From positions 7,938,501 to 8,002,500 of the forward strand of contig CM073480.1 in the NCBI GenBank assembly GCA_037074505.1: a stretch of DNA of 64,000 nt. The letters are read 5' to 3'. Both the position numbers and the translations under genes were made by a program. Positions 1 through 11,600 of this stretch are shown piece by piece. How positions within the stretch are numbered: the stretch's first letter is position 1; the number at the start of each line of letters is the position of its first letter. A model generated the notes under the pieces. It was not told where the DNA came from. It worked only from the letters and a program-made list of their open reading frames with translations, and did no database searches. The DNA comes from Albizia julibrissin (Eukaryota; Streptophyta; Magnoliopsida; Fabales; Fabaceae).

Positions 1-1
1 A

Positions 2-2403
2 TCATTCCAAGCAAAGAGGCACTGATAATAACATTGTTCAACTTGCGTGCATCCTTGATGTGGACGATTAATGACTTTCCTGGCCGGGGAACGTTATACG
101 GGTGGAATGTGAATACTAGGTCGACATGTCCAACTTGTTATTTTGACTCTGACGCAGTGCGCTTTCCCCAGATATTGAAAGTGGTGCTTCATGGGCCATC
201 AGAGGTTTCTCGATGGAAAGCATAGGTTTAGATTGCAACAGAATCATTTTAATGGGAAACCAGAAAAAAGAGGACCTCCTCAGACTTTATCTAATACAGA
301 TATCTTACACCAGCTTGAGGATGTTGAATTCGAGTTCGGGAAAAGCGATAATGCAACAAAAGTAGGGTGAAAGACGGGCAAGACTTCTGCTTTTACGCCT
401 CAACAATAAAGGAAGATAAGCATTTTCTTTACTCTTCTATATTGGAAATCCAATTTACTTCGCCACAGTTTTAATATCATGTACATTGAAAAAAATGTAT
501 ACGACAATATGCTATACACGCTGCTTAACGAACCCGGCAAGTCAAAAGATCATCTTCAAACGAGGAAAGATTTACTTGCCATGGGAGTTCGTGAAGACGC
601 GTGGCCAGATGAGCATAATAAATTTCAACCGGCAAAATTCACCCTCACAAAACCAAACAAGGAAGTCTTCATCATGATGTTGAACAAAAAAAAGTTCCTG
701 ATGGATATTCAAGCCACATTTCATAATGTATTGACATGCAGGCCCAAAAGGTTACTAGCCTAAAGAGTCATAACTCACATGCTCTTATACAACAGTTACT
801 TCCGCTGGCTATAAAGAATGCACTTCCTCCAGATATGTCTATCGTTTTGGTGGAGCTTTGTTCTTTCTTTCGTAAGTTGTATTCTAAGGTTTTGATCGTT
901 GAGGAGCTCGATTAGCTGTAGTCCAAAATCATTTTTACGCTTTGTCATTTGGAGATTATTTTTCCTCCGTCCTTTTTCACTGTGAAGGTTCACCTTACAG
1001 TCCACCTTGTTCATGAAACAAAGATCGCTGGCCTAATTCAATATCGATGGATATATCCTATTGAGAGGTACTCATTTTACATATGTGAGTCATTATTAGT
1101 TCCTATGTTTGCTAGTCGTCCATTTCAACATTTAATATCATTTTTCCTTCTTTACTTTTAGGTTTCTTGGGAAATTGAAATCTGATGTAAGGAATAAGGT
1201 GTGACCAGAAGGTTCTATAACTGAAGGTTATATAAGGGATGAGGTCATGTATTTCTGTTCAAGATACCTTGATGACATTGAGACTGCTTTCAACTGACCT
1301 CCTCATATAGACGATTGTCCTGTACTTGCGCCAACATCATGAGTTGTTAATTCCTCATATTGGTAAACCAGTTAGAGGAATTGAGAACTTCAAACTAACG
1401 AAAACTGAGAAGTTGCAAGCACATATACATGTCTTGATTAATTGCAAACTCAAGTTGAACCCTTCCTTCAGTAAGAATTGGACACTCATGTTATTCTATA
1501 TTTATCCTTACATTTCATGATCGTCTTCCTATGATTAATTGCAGGGAATTCAGAAGTCATGTGAAGCGTCAACTTAGGATTCGAGCATAAACATCCTCTG
1601 AAGTTGACAAAAAGGTCCATAGAGAATTCTCAAGCTAGTTTGCGCGCAGAATACTAAATGACCACAACCCATATTCACTAGATTTCAGAGCTCTCACAAT
1701 TGGCCCTCTTGACCATGTAAAAAGGTTTACATTATACAATGTTGATGGTTTCAAGTTTTGCACAGTTTCACTAGATCAATGATTGCAAACTCAAAATTCG
1801 GGTGTTTATGGTACCTTTGGGATAAGGAGTTATGCGAGTAGCAGTGACGCCAACATGCAGTTCGGAGGCGCCCCTTACTATGGAAAGCTTCTTAATGTCG
1901 TTGAACTAAATTACCAAGGTCGTTTCACCGTGATGCTGTTTAAGTGTTTGTGAGCAAATACCACTACTTCCTGGGGACTCACAACTGACAACTTAGGCAT
2001 CACATAGGTAAATTTCTCCCTGCTAATTCACACAAGTCAATATGAAAATGATGAGCCGTATATTCTCGCCGTAGAGGCACACTAGGTTTATTATGTCAGG
2101 GACAAGAGGCACGAGGATTGGAATATGGTGGTTCACTTAAAGTCTCAAGACCTTTACGACATGGGTGATGTGGATAACATCACCTACGAGAGTGAGCTAT
2201 TCCAGCTCACCAATTTTGAAAACTTCTTACCTAATGGCGATGACAATTTACATATAGTTCAGTGCATTTTTATAAATTCACATCATTTAAATTTAATTTT
2301 TCTACAAAATAATACCATACTAACATTTTCTCGACAAAATTTTTGTAGGGATGACGATGGAAAAATGATTAAAAAAATTTTCTTTTGTTCTTGTAAATCT
2401 TAA
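2..2403 (+). pseudogene. TNP2-like CACTA transposase, degenerate
   Basis: Translation in shifting frames gives, in the right order, the hallmarks of plant TNP2 transposases: a block with SLMWTINDFPGRGTLYGWN (52-108), a block with GHQRFLDGKHRFRL (about 195-235), MYIEKNVYDNMLYTLLN (479-529), the LCSFFRKL and IFPPSFFTVKVHLTVHLVHE region (about 855-1015), IQYRWIYPIERFL with GKLKSDVRNKV (about 1040-1200), then a DUF4216-like part with NSGVYGTFG, YYGKLLNVVELNYQGRFTV and EPYILAVEAH (about 1797-2090). Several stops and frameshifts separate the blocks, and the piece at 2125-2240 (WNMVVHLKSQDLYDMGD) closes the homology. In living elements this protein cuts and joins the transposon ends. It cannot be made intact here. 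The assignment rests on motif recognition, not on a database search. Confidence 0.8.
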
Positions 2404-2409
2404 TTTATA

Positions 2410-3495
2410 TTAAAAAAACTGATACCAAACTTTATAGCGATTTTATAACTGCTACAAAGGCTAAATAACCGCTGCAACATGATAAATCGCTATAAAATTG
2501 AAAAAGCCACTACAAAGAAACAAACCGCTATAAATAATGTCACATCAACTGCTATAAGCGTTACGTAGATCCTTATAAATACCCTCACCACACCTTATTT
2601 CAAACACTCCTCTAATTCTTTCCACCCTACTTCTCTCTTGTTTTTTCTCATCTGAGTTTTTTTTTCAAGAACTGTGCAAGGTCATTAAATAAGGTAAAAA
2701 TTATTTTAATTCTCTTATTTTAAATTTTTTTTCCTTCTTATAATACTTATTTTAATTATTTTTCCTTTTTCTCCAGGAATTTAACCATTTTTCCTTAATA
2801 TATTCAATATTCCTTCTATAATGATCAGCTTCTAGTAAATAACATAGTAAGTCCTTATTACCTACACATTTTTAATATTACATATATAAACTTTATACTT
2901 ATCTAAATCAATTTAATCATTAATCTCAAATAATAATTACTATTATTTAATTTGATGCAATAATAAATTATTTAACATAATATAATGGACTCATATTATT
3001 GTGTGTGTGTGTGTATTTAATTTTCTCAACAATTTGTAACGGTTTTAAAACAATTACAAATTTAAAACACAAATTGGATTCAATTTTTTGGCGTTATTTT
3101 TGAAATTTCATATATTTATAGCGGTTTTGTAACCGCTACAAAGTTTGGGCGCCAGCTTTTTTTAAATTCAAATTTTCACTTAGTAGCGGTTTTGGAACTG
3201 CTACAAAATTAGAGCCAAATTTTTATTTTTAATTTCCCGCTTTGCTGCCAAACATTTGTAGCAATTTTTTAACCGCTACAATATATACATATATTGTGTT
3301 ATCAACATGAGCCTCTTCTAGCGGTTTCTATTAATCGCTACAAAGTTAGTAGCGATTTGTTTACATGAGTAGCGATTTAGTATAAGCGCTACAAATTTCT
3401 CTGCAACAGTGAATTTTGTAGCGATTTTTTCAACCACTATTAATGGCTTTTATAGCGGTACAACTACACATTTGTAATCGCTACTAAATTACAGT
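2410..3495. repeat. CACTA subterminal repeat region
   Basis: About 1.1 kb of AT-rich non-coding DNA with many copies of a short motif, such as TAGCGGTTTTGTAACCGCTA near 3120 and TTTTTAACCGCTACA near 3265, spaced tens of bases apart and pointing both ways. Such arrays bind the transposase accessory protein in En/Spm elements. A (GT)n run lies at about 3000-3015. No gene is seen. Confidence 0.7.
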
Positions 3496-3507
3496 TTTTT
3501 TGTAGTA

Positions 3508-4671
3508 TGCAGTTGAAGCATTGAAACATAGGTACATCCTATTGAAAACTCTTCGTCCCAGCTCCAATGCCTCTTTACTTATCTCTACATTGACATTTGA
3601 CCCTGGATTCGATATCCTTAGCTCATTGCAGTATGCTTCCAACCTACCAAACTCATCTTGGAAGCTCCCATCCATGTCTTGTATTATCCTCCTCTTTGCC
3701 CTCTTGTACTTGTAAATATTGACATGCACCATGAGCTCATGCTCAACATCCCTTTTCATGTCATTGACACTGTACTCCGGCTTCTCTTGGATTTTTTCCT
3801 TAAAGTGTTTAACTAGCCACCTCACGGTAGCCCTTTGGTTCTTATAGACCCTAGCACAACTATGCTCGTACCACAACGTCTTCACCTTGTACCTTACATT
3901 TAACCCATCTTTGGATGCATATAATATGAATGGGCAGCCCTATTCACAAATAGTTATGACTAACCTCTTCTCACTTCTCACTATTTTCACATTATCCCCC
4001 TTTTCAATAGCATACCTATCGATAGCCCTCCTAAGCTTTACTTTATTCGCAAATGTCATACCCACCATAAAAAAGGGCCTACTATCAGACTCATTAGGCC
4101 CATCACTTTATAGGCCCAAATCTTACTCATCATCCTCACTTGCATCCAACTCTTCAGTCAATTCAAGTTCATCCTTCACACTCTCTTCAGTATCTGAGCT
4201 TCTACTTTCTACAATATAGCTCTCATCTTCACTATCATCCTCACAAACTAATGCTTTCCCCTTCTCTCAAACAAGAACATCAATGTTTTCTGTGTTACCA
4301 AGTTTAATTATTTCATTAAGTCCGTCAGCATCAACTATGTCCTCTACCCCCTCTATTACATCAATTACTTCTTTTACAACTCTCTCTTTCCCTTCATTAT
4401 CAACTGCAACTCCTTCAGCAACATTCCCCAAAACCCCTCTGTCATTTACAGGTATAATGCTTTCAGCAACATTTCCCTCAGTTGTATCCTAACTATTGCT
4501 ACGCATAAAGTAGATAGAATTTACCTTCTTCAATAACTTTTCATACCTCTGTTCCAATATCTCCTTCTTATGTTCCTCTATATTTAGACCCGTATTGGCC
4601 TCTTTTTCCCCCTCCCTATGTCGATCCGTTTTGGTTGTATCTCTCCCTTCAATAGCATAAATTTTTTCCAT
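3508..4671 (-). pseudogene. MuDR-like (MURA) transposase, N-terminal part, interrupted
   Basis: On the minus strand the translation contains the plant MuDR DNA-binding region: MVGMTFANKVKLRRAIDRYA, a zinc-ligand stretch ITICE-stop-GCPFILYAS, then VKTLWYEHSCARVYKNQRAT and LVKHFKEKI, followed by the helical region ending NRMYLCFNASTA near 3510. An acidic linker (about 4100-4260) and a charged segment (4489-4671) lie upstream. In-frame stops, for example a TAG where a Trp is expected near 3940, show it is dead. The sequence stops just before the expected DDE catalytic domain because the CACTA element at 1-3507 begins there. The missing half should lie to the left of the window. Confidence 0.75.
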
Positions 4672-5657
4672 CTACTTTGTAATAAGCAAATACATAAATA
4701 AGTTAGGGGCTTTCATGCCATTCCACTGTACCTAGCAGAAACCAACAACTTTTTGCCTTAATCGACACTTACCAGCATAGATTCGCACTTGTCGCTTCTT
4801 CCATAGATTCCTCCCTTCCACACCACAACATCCTAGAAGAATCTCGACTTCTCTCCCTTCCTCGATTTCAACCTCACTTTTCACTCTCTCGGATTGACAA
4901 TCAAAAACCCTACCACATCCCTCATTATCAGCTTCTTCCTCACGAGAACGACATATCCAATTCGCAAACACTTTTTTTTTCATATTCTTGTTTTTTCCTT
5001 TCCTCATATCGTTAAGCTTTTTTTTTTAATTCAAGTGTTTTTTAATTAAGACCAGCTGAGGTTGGCAAATATAAAGAGACCATTCCATGTCACCAATTCA
5101 TACATTGCCATGTCATTATTTCAGGTCAAACGTTTTTTTCTCTCATTTTTCAGTTTGGTCAACATTAACAGATAAGAAGACTGTTGTAAAATTGCTCCAC
5201 TTTTCAATGTTTGTGTGTGTTTTAGCCCCACTGAAAACTTTATGATGCTAGTTGCCTCTTATACAAAATATTGTTGCATCTTTACCCTAAAAAAAAGACA
5301 TTAACATTTTGATCACACAAATCAATTTTCAAAAACTCATGTTCGGCACTAATTTGAATCAAGGGAGTATTGGGAAAATGTGCTAATAAGTAATTTTCAA
5401 AAACTATTTCTTGAACGGCCATCTCAACGGGGGAGGGGGGGGGGAAGAGGAAACGGATATTGGTGTATTTTTTAGGCCCGACCCATTAGACCCATCGAAC
5501 AAACCGCCTAGGCGATGAACCCGTCGAAAACCTACTTTCCTGGATTCATCCGGTCGTAATTCCGATTCGATCATACAATCCGAGGTTTTCCTCTATATCT
5601 ATAATTCCATACTCAGCGCCGGATTTGATTATTGTGTTGTTTTGCTCCAATTTCTCG
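4672..5657. other. Intergenic and probable promoter of the CCDC174-like gene
   Basis: An unrecognised open stretch on the minus strand (4732-5007, rich in Glu, Lys and Arg) may be a leftover 5' part of the MuDR-like element. From 5008 to 5657 no coding signal is seen. A G-rich run lies at about 5429-5442. The 5' leader of the next gene probably starts in the last 150 bases. Confidence 0.35.
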
Positions 5658-7655
5658 ATGGGGGAAGAGGAGAGTAAGAAGAGGATGGTGGTGGAATCGC
5701 TGGGATGGCTAACGGAATCGTCGATAATGCCCAAGAAGCACCGTGCAATCGCGGGCGTTGGGGCATCTTCGATCATGGAATTGAAGGCTCAGCTCTACAG
5801 GTCTCAGGAAGAGTCCAAGAAGTCTCGGGAATTAGCCGGCCCGGAGGTTGAATACCAACGCGCAAAGTCAAAGATTGTTCGTAAAGATGCTTTGTCCGCC
5901 AAGAACTCTGGGGTCGATGCCCGTGATCTCAAGTATGATTTTCTTTGCATAATATCTTTTTTATTGTTCTTTTATGATATTCCCTGTGCTACTGCTAACA
6001 CTTATTTGTATTGGATTGGGTTCGGAAAATTGCCTCTGTTCTTTTTGCTATTGATAATATGTTGAGGAAACATCTCATTTACTTACTATCAAAACATAAC
6101 AAAACGTCTCTGGATCTCAATTTCGACTAAATTTGAAGACATTTTGTGTCGGTTGATATTTCTGAAACTAGGAAAGAGTTTTTAGAACTAAAATTGAATG
6201 GATTCAAGCATTTTGCAGTCAAAATCATGTTGGTTCTTTGCAATTAATTTTAACTTAAAAGCAGTTGAATGTGGCTTCTAAAATTTATGTATCAATTTTG
6301 ACAAGTAGGATTAGTTGGACCCATAAGATGTATTTTCTTCTGAAATGTGTTGAACGTGCTAGATTATAGATGAAGGAGGGAAAGGGTGAAAAGATTGATG
6401 ATAATTGTTGAGGCAACAAAGTTCCGTTTGATGCTTAGTTATTTGTGTTATCTTAATTACGTAAACATTTCAGGATGGATCTATTCATCTTGTTCTAATT
6501 ATGCTGAAACTTCTTTTATACCATAATGCAGAGACAAACTTGAGCTAAAAGCAGTTGAAGACGGATCAGTTAGCTATGCAGCATTAGAGAGAAAGGCTGA
6601 GTTATACGATAAGTTGGTGAAGGGAGAATTGTCTGACGAAGAGGATAAAGAAAAGTATTGTGTGGATTTTTTTCGAAAGGGGTATGTGGACGAGTCACAA
6701 CCACCCCAAAGCCATGGTGTCTCTCAGACATTGCCACAAGAAAATGAAGATGGTGATACCGATGCTTCTTTGCTGTTTAACCCCAAACCTTCTGCCCGAG
6801 CAGCTGGACCAGTTGACAGTGTTGAGCACAAGCGCTTTATTAGGTATGAGATCAATGCTTTTCACGTACTGTTTTAGCTTAAAGGTTCTTGATCCATATG
6901 GAAATAGTTGGAATATAACAATGGCAAGTTTAGTCTTTTGATGGTCCTGATCAGGGACTACATATCAAAAGTTCCGATAGGATTCGTGTCTATTGTCATG
7001 GCTCTACTGAATTCAGATTGATTTTTGCTTATTGAGTAGAATGTGTAGATTCTTTTACTTTCCTCCTGTTCTTGTTCCTGCAATGTCACCACTTACCGTT
7101 ATTTTTCTTTGAACATATGTATTTAGCTCATAGCAAGTGGTGGCATAAATTGTTGTGGAAAGATTTTACTACTTCCGCAGGACAAGTATTTCGAGGTTGG
7201 ACTTCTTGAATAAATTAAGTATAATGAGAAAAAGACCATAGGAGGCAGGGCAAGTAGGCTTGGTGAGCAGTCTTAGCTTGGGTAATGCATATTTTTAAAT
7301 TCTTGAGCACTAAAAAAGGAACAATCCTTGCGTTCTTTGTGTTGCTGTTATAGACTGTTTTCTCATTGACGTGGTTTTTGATAATTTCTCACTTTGTCTC
7401 CTCGTTTGTCATGGATAAAATTGTAATTAATGCCTAATCATCGCTGATTCTATAAGTTCCTTTTGAATTATGGTTTTCAGGGAAGTACATGAAGAAGCTA
7501 ATCGAGCAAGAGAAAAGGCCTCTGATATAAAATTGCGGAGGCAGGAGCAGGTAGCTGCTCATCGGGAGAAGCTAAAGCAGGCCTATCTTCGGAAGAAGCT
7601 GGAGCAGATGAAAGCTGCAGCCAGTGGATCTGAATCTCAGAACAAGCTCACATGA
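5658..7655 (+). CDS. CCDC174-like coiled-coil protein (3 exons)
   Basis: Exons 5658-5932, 6532-6843 and 7481-7655 join in phase to give 253 residues. All introns are GT/AG. The start ATG at 5658 opens MGEEESKKRM. An upstream in-frame ATG at 5625 was not chosen because it adds a short hydrophobic stretch unlike the family. Residues 37-53 (ASSIMELKAQLYRSQEE) match the N-terminal signature of animal CCDC174. Residues 106-135 (LERKAELYDKLVKGEL, then an acidic run and YCVDFF) match its middle block. The last 55 residues, with EEANRAREKASDIKLRRQEQ, form a highly charged coiled coil ending in Lys/Ala-rich sequence. Human CCDC174 is nearly twice as long, so the plant form lacks most of the linker and C-terminus. 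In animals the protein is nuclear and linked to the exon-junction complex. The same role here is inference. It lies between transposon-rich stretches, with no co-oriented neighbour closer than the tRNA at 10.6 kb. Confidence 0.78.
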
Positions 7656-8182
7656 TGCCCACTTAGCCTTTTCTGCCCGGCTTTAAGAAGGCCAATGTGC
7701 GTGAAACTAGCAGGCTATCTTGAATAGAAGCTTGAGGAGCCGAAAGGCGTGATCTTGTGCACATCTTAAATGTGATGCAGGGAAAAGAAAAAGAAGAAAA
7801 AGTAGCATCGAAATTCATTGATGGTGCAGCGTTGGTGTATCTGGCTGCATGTATTGTAATGAAAGATCTTGGCCTGAAAAACGCAAAGAAAAAAGAAGAG
7901 GATGAGCTTATGGAAAAATCCTTTTTGCCCTTGTACATAATGTAATTTGACATGAATTTTTCTGTGGCAAAAATAAAAAATAAAAAATTTGACATGAATT
8001 CTTTTCCATGCTTCCATATTTTGCAAGGATAATCTATACGATATAAATCAATTCTTGTCAATATATGCCCAGATATGTTTCTGGGTTAAAAGTTACAGCT
8101 CAGAAATATGGTTTTGGGGTTATAAGCTGCACCTCAGATCGTTTCTGTTTGTTTATGGTGGGATGAGTGTGAATGATTCAGT
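7656..8182 (+). other. 3' flank of the CCDC174-like gene
   Basis: About 500 bases without a convincing gene. Short open frames here are A-rich and show no family resemblance. An AAATAAAAAATAAAAAATTT stretch near 7970-7990 is a plausible polyadenylation region for the upstream gene, so much of this is probably its 3' untranslated sequence. Confidence 0.4.
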
Positions 8183-8191
8183 TATGATGAG

Positions 8192-8444
8192 CAAGGTTCT
8201 GAAATCCAAACCGGTCACTAAACCGATCGGGTATTAAGTTATGGGTCAACGGGTCATATCAGAGTCAAATCAGAGCTAAATCGGAGCCAAACCGGTGAGA
8301 AATTGAATATTTTATGCTTATTTATATAAAATCTTAAAGAAAAATTAAAAAAATTGATTTTCTTTTTTTAAATGCCAAACCGGCCCGGTTTGGCTGTCGG
8401 TTTCCAGGCTAGACCGGCCGGTCCGGTTCGGGTTCACAAACTTG
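8192..8444 (+). mobile_element. CCGG-rich MITE, copy 1 of 4
   Basis: A 253-bp element with imperfect terminal inverted repeats: the left end reads CAAGGTTCTGAAATCCAAAC and the complement of the right end starts CCAAGTTTGTGAACCCGAAC. It is flanked by TATGATGAG (8183-8191) and GATGATGAG (8445-8453), an 8 of 9 base target duplication. The interior has a GGGTTAAGGGTCAGTGGGTC-type block, an AT-rich middle and a cluster of CCGG sites. Related copies lie at 38656, about 40257 and 62897. The 8-9 bp duplication suggests a Mutator or hAT source. Confidence 0.75.
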
Positions 8445-8483
8445 GATGATGAGTACCATAAAGAATCAATGTTCTTTCTTGAA

Positions 8484-9870
8484 GGATTAAAATAAAGGGT
8501 ATTTTTGCTTCGGAAGTATTAGCTCAGGGGCAATTTTGCCCTGATCGTTATCCCAGTTAAGTTTGACCTTAGTTAATCAAATTGAGGGGCAAATTTGCTC
8601 CTAAGTGAAAACTTTTAGAGCAAATTTGGTCCTAAATTGAAACTTTCAGGTGGACTCGTGAAAATGGGCCGAGTCTATCAGGCTGGCCTATTTAGGCCTT
8701 GAATTTGTAAGAGTCAGACTTAAAATTTTTGTCTTAAAAGTGAAAGCGAGCCTAAAAAAGCTAACCCTGTAGGGCTGATGGCCTAAAATTGCCCTGGAAG
8801 TAGAGCTAGGAAAAAGGGTCGGCCTAGCCTTGCAGGGTCAAAGCTATTTTAATAATTTTTACTATTTTTTTAATTTTTAAAGCAATTGTGAGGAGAGAAG
8901 GAGAGGCGTCACGCCTGTATCCGATAACTCTCGAGATGATTGTGACTGTGAGTGTGAGAATGTGAAGGAGTGAGCTGAGTGTAAAGATGGAGAGACGGTC
9001 CGTAAGCAAGGACGCGAGGTGCCGAGGTGAGGGAGTAAGAGTCTATAATGGCCAATTGCCTAACCTAACCGGCTAACCTAATTGCCAATTGGAATGACCG
9101 ACAGCCGACTAGAACAAGGACACTGGTCACTGGGTAATTGGATATTAAAAGAAATATATACAGGATATAAAAAAAATTCGAGTCAAACTGGACCAGACCA
9201 AGGGGTCTGAGCCCTTGGCCCGATGTCCAGTCCGGCTCGATCAAATCAGTCTGGTATGGTCTATTTAAAGTGTTTCAGACCATTTTCTTTTCTTTCTATC
9301 GGTCGGGTCGATCTACCTAGACCACCAAACTTTTTGGACATCGCTAATGCGTACAGTTTACATCCTAATTTTAATAATATTTATGTTTTAAAGTAGTACT
9401 TCTATTAATTTAATTTTTAAAAAAACTAAAAAAATAGTAAAAATTATTAAAATAGCTTCGGCCCTGTAGAGCCGGGCCAACCCTTTTTTCCAGTTCTACT
9501 TCCAGGGCAATTTTAGGCCCTCAGCCTTACAGGGTCGGCCCGTTTAGGCACTCGACCCTACAGGGCCGATCATTTTAGGTCTACTTTCACTTTTGAGACA
9601 AAAATCTTAAGCCCGGCCCTTATAAATTTAAGGCCTAAATAGGCCGGCTAACAAGCTTGGCCCGTTTTCCCAGCTCTACCTGAAAGTTTCAACTTATGAC
9701 CAAATTTGTTTTAAAAGTTTTCACTTATGATCAAATTTGCCCCTCAATTTGGTCAACTAACGGTCAAACTTAACTGGGATAACGGTCGGGGCAAAATTGA
9801 CCCAAATGAAATTTTCGGGACGACATTGCTCCTGAATCAATACTTTCGGGGCAAAAATGCCCTTTAACCC
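8484..9870. mobile_element. Mutator-like inverted-repeat element with ~400-bp arms
   Basis: The left arm (about 8484-8881) and right arm (about 9417-9870) are inverted copies of each other. Both carry, in mirror order, the GTTATCCCAGTTAAGTTTGA block, GTGAAAACTTTT, CCTATTTAGGCCTT and GCTATTTTAATAATTTTTAC. The right end is GGGTTAAAGGGCATTTTTG on its complement. Flanking candidates TAAAATAAA (8488-8496) and TGAAATAAA (9871-9879) would be an 8 of 9 base duplication, but the left boundary is not certain. The 0.5 kb interior has no recognised gene, so this is a non-autonomous element. It resembles the smaller element at 42805-43241. Confidence 0.7.
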
Positions 9871-10579
9871 TGAAATAAATAACTACATACGTACACATTG
9901 AAAATATGAAGATTGCAGAAGATAAATTCAGTGGGTAAGCTTTTGGAATAAAAGTTCCTACCTTCTGAGATCATTTTAATTGGTTGCTTTGGTTTTCAAT
10001 TTCCTGGAGTTATCAGGCAGCGATATTGCAAAATTGTGAAAGTGGTGGCAATGAGCCAATGACTGAGATGTGAAGTTGTTTAGTTATTCCCCGGATAAAA
10101 TTATGGTTAGGACAATGAATTCATGAAATTCAGGACACTTTTTTTATAGACAAAAAGTTGAGTTGTTAGTGCCGGGGATTCGAACAGTAATAATTTGTTA
10201 TCACGTAATTACACAAACTATTTTTATGAATAGTTTTTTCTTTTCATTAAACTAGTTTTTCCATCATGGTATGAAACATTGAAACGAGGCATTTCCAATC
10301 TTTTCCATTCAATATTTTTTATATTTGTTAATCTTTTTCTATTTTATTTTTATTGATACTCTCTCAATAATAATCAAGAATGAGAGGGAATGAGAGAATT
10401 AAGGAAGATATTAGGGTATCTTAAAAAATAAAATTCATATAAACTAATTTAACTAATTTTTTTAGTTTAATTAAATCAGATAAATATGTCCAAAGAGAGG
10501 CTAAGGATTTTGTTTAGGCAATCTGAAATGCGTGAAATATACTAAAATTTATATGTATCAAGAAAGATTGACATCCAGT
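9871..10579. other. Intergenic, no gene seen
   Basis: AT-rich DNA of about 700 bases with no convincing reading frame or RNA gene. It separates the inverted-repeat element from the tRNA. Confidence 0.5.
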
Positions 10580-10663
10580 GTCAGGATGGCCGAGTGGTCT
10601 AAGGCGCCAGACTCAAGTTCTGGTCCTCTAACGAGGGCGTGGGTTCAAATCCCACTTCTGACA
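10580..10663 (+). tRNA. tRNA-Leu (CAA)
   Basis: Cloverleaf of 84 nt. The acceptor stem GTCAGGA pairs with TTCTGAC (one G-U pair), with discriminator A at 10663. The A box TGGCCGAGTGG starts at 10587. The anticodon stem CCAGA/TCTGG encloses loop CTCAAGT, giving anticodon CAA. The long variable arm (about GTCCTCTAACGAGGGC) is that of a class II leucine tRNA. The B box is GGTTCAAATCC. No intron is present. TTTT at 10676-10679 is a likely Pol III stop. It reads leucine UUG codons in the cytosol. Confidence 0.96.
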
Positions 10664-11175
10664 ACTTCGTTATTATTTTACCCAATTCATCAGTTATCAC
10701 TTATCAGACCCTCAACCTCAACAAGATTCTTATCATAACATCCCAATTTTCCGCAATGCTCATCAGTTAACAGATCGTCAACCATATTCTTCAATAATTG
10801 TTTTTTTTTTTCGGGGGGAGGGGGGGGGGGAAGATTCTTCCTAAGCACAATTCAAAATGAAAGCGAGCCGTTTTGAGATTCCAAATTGCAATTTCTATAA
10901 AACCGCCCATTTTTCATTTGAAAAAAATCCGCCGCTTTGAGTCCACTCCTCGCACTTCGTTTCTATTCTTTCACGCGCAGAGCCCATCAGAAAAAACCCT
11001 TTCATTCTAAGGTAAATCTCTATTTCCTTCTCTTTATCTCTACTCTTCTCGCATGGCCTTCCTTGGATCCTTCTGTATATAACGTTGCTGGATAATGTGA
11101 TTACCGTCCTTCTCTTTAGACTTAGATTTTTCCGACCCTATTGATTCGATCCAATAATATATATGCAGGGTAGGT
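10664..11175 (+). promoter_or_regulatory. Promoter and leader of the UVI4/OSD1-like gene
   Basis: Contains a T-run followed by a G-run (10800-10831) and GAGCCGTTTTGAG near 10866, whose complement has the AACGG core of the M-phase-specific activator (MSA) element. A leader intron is likely: donor AAG|GTAAATC near 11010 and acceptor ATATATGCAG ending at 11168, just 7 nt before the ATG. The MSA match is only to the core, so the regulatory reading is weak. Confidence 0.35.
10676..10679 (+). terminator. Pol III T-run after tRNA-Leu
   Basis: First run of four T bases downstream of the tRNA 3' end, 13 nt after it. This is the usual RNA polymerase III termination signal. Confidence 0.6.
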
Positions 11176-11559
11176 ATGCCGGAATCACGAGACAGACGGC
11201 TACAGCCGGTGGACATAGCGGCGGCATTCACTCGCCGGCGATCTGGAGCCATTGGCATATTAGATGATGAGTTGGATTCGGCTTTATTTGGATCCACGCC
11301 TAGTCGAGTGAATGCTGTCTGGACGGGCTCCGGACAAGCCGCCGGGCTAGGAGGCACGCGAGCTGGGGGGAGGTTGATCGGCGGTTTTGGCAATCAGAGA
11401 AACGGATCACCTATTGTTGACCGGAACAGTCCTTCTTGGACTGACCGGCGGGGAAGGGTCCGACTATTGCGGAGCGCGCTACCTTCTTGGTATCCAAGAA
11501 CTCCTCTTCGTGATGTCACTGCGGTTGTGAGGGTAATACGCACCTTATTTTCTGTTCAT

Positions 11560-11600
<41 letters not shown>

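Larger units (their letters stand above)
1..3507 (+). mobile_element. CACTA (En/Spm) transposon, right-hand part, decayed
   Basis: The left end lies outside the window. The interior carries broken TNP2-type transposase sequence (see the pseudogene entry). From about 2410 to 3490 the DNA is filled with short subterminal repeats in both orientations, built on TAGCGGTTTT and AACCGCTACAAA, which is typical of CACTA ends. The right end reads TTTTTTTGTAGTA at 3495-3507, the complement of a CACTACAAAAA-type terminus with the last base changed. Immediately beyond it the MuDR-like coding sequence starts in mid-protein, so this element inserted into an older Mutator-like element. The 3-bp target duplication cannot be checked without the left end. 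Confidence 0.8.

Noticed and set aside
5625..5657. Upstream in-frame ATG of the CCDC174-like gene
   Set aside because: It adds a short hydrophobic run with Cys that is unlike the charged N-terminus of the family. The next ATG has a better context.
10800..10831. T-run followed by a G-run upstream of the UVI4/OSD1-like gene
   Set aside because: Simple homopolymer sequence. There is no evidence of a quadruplex or other function.
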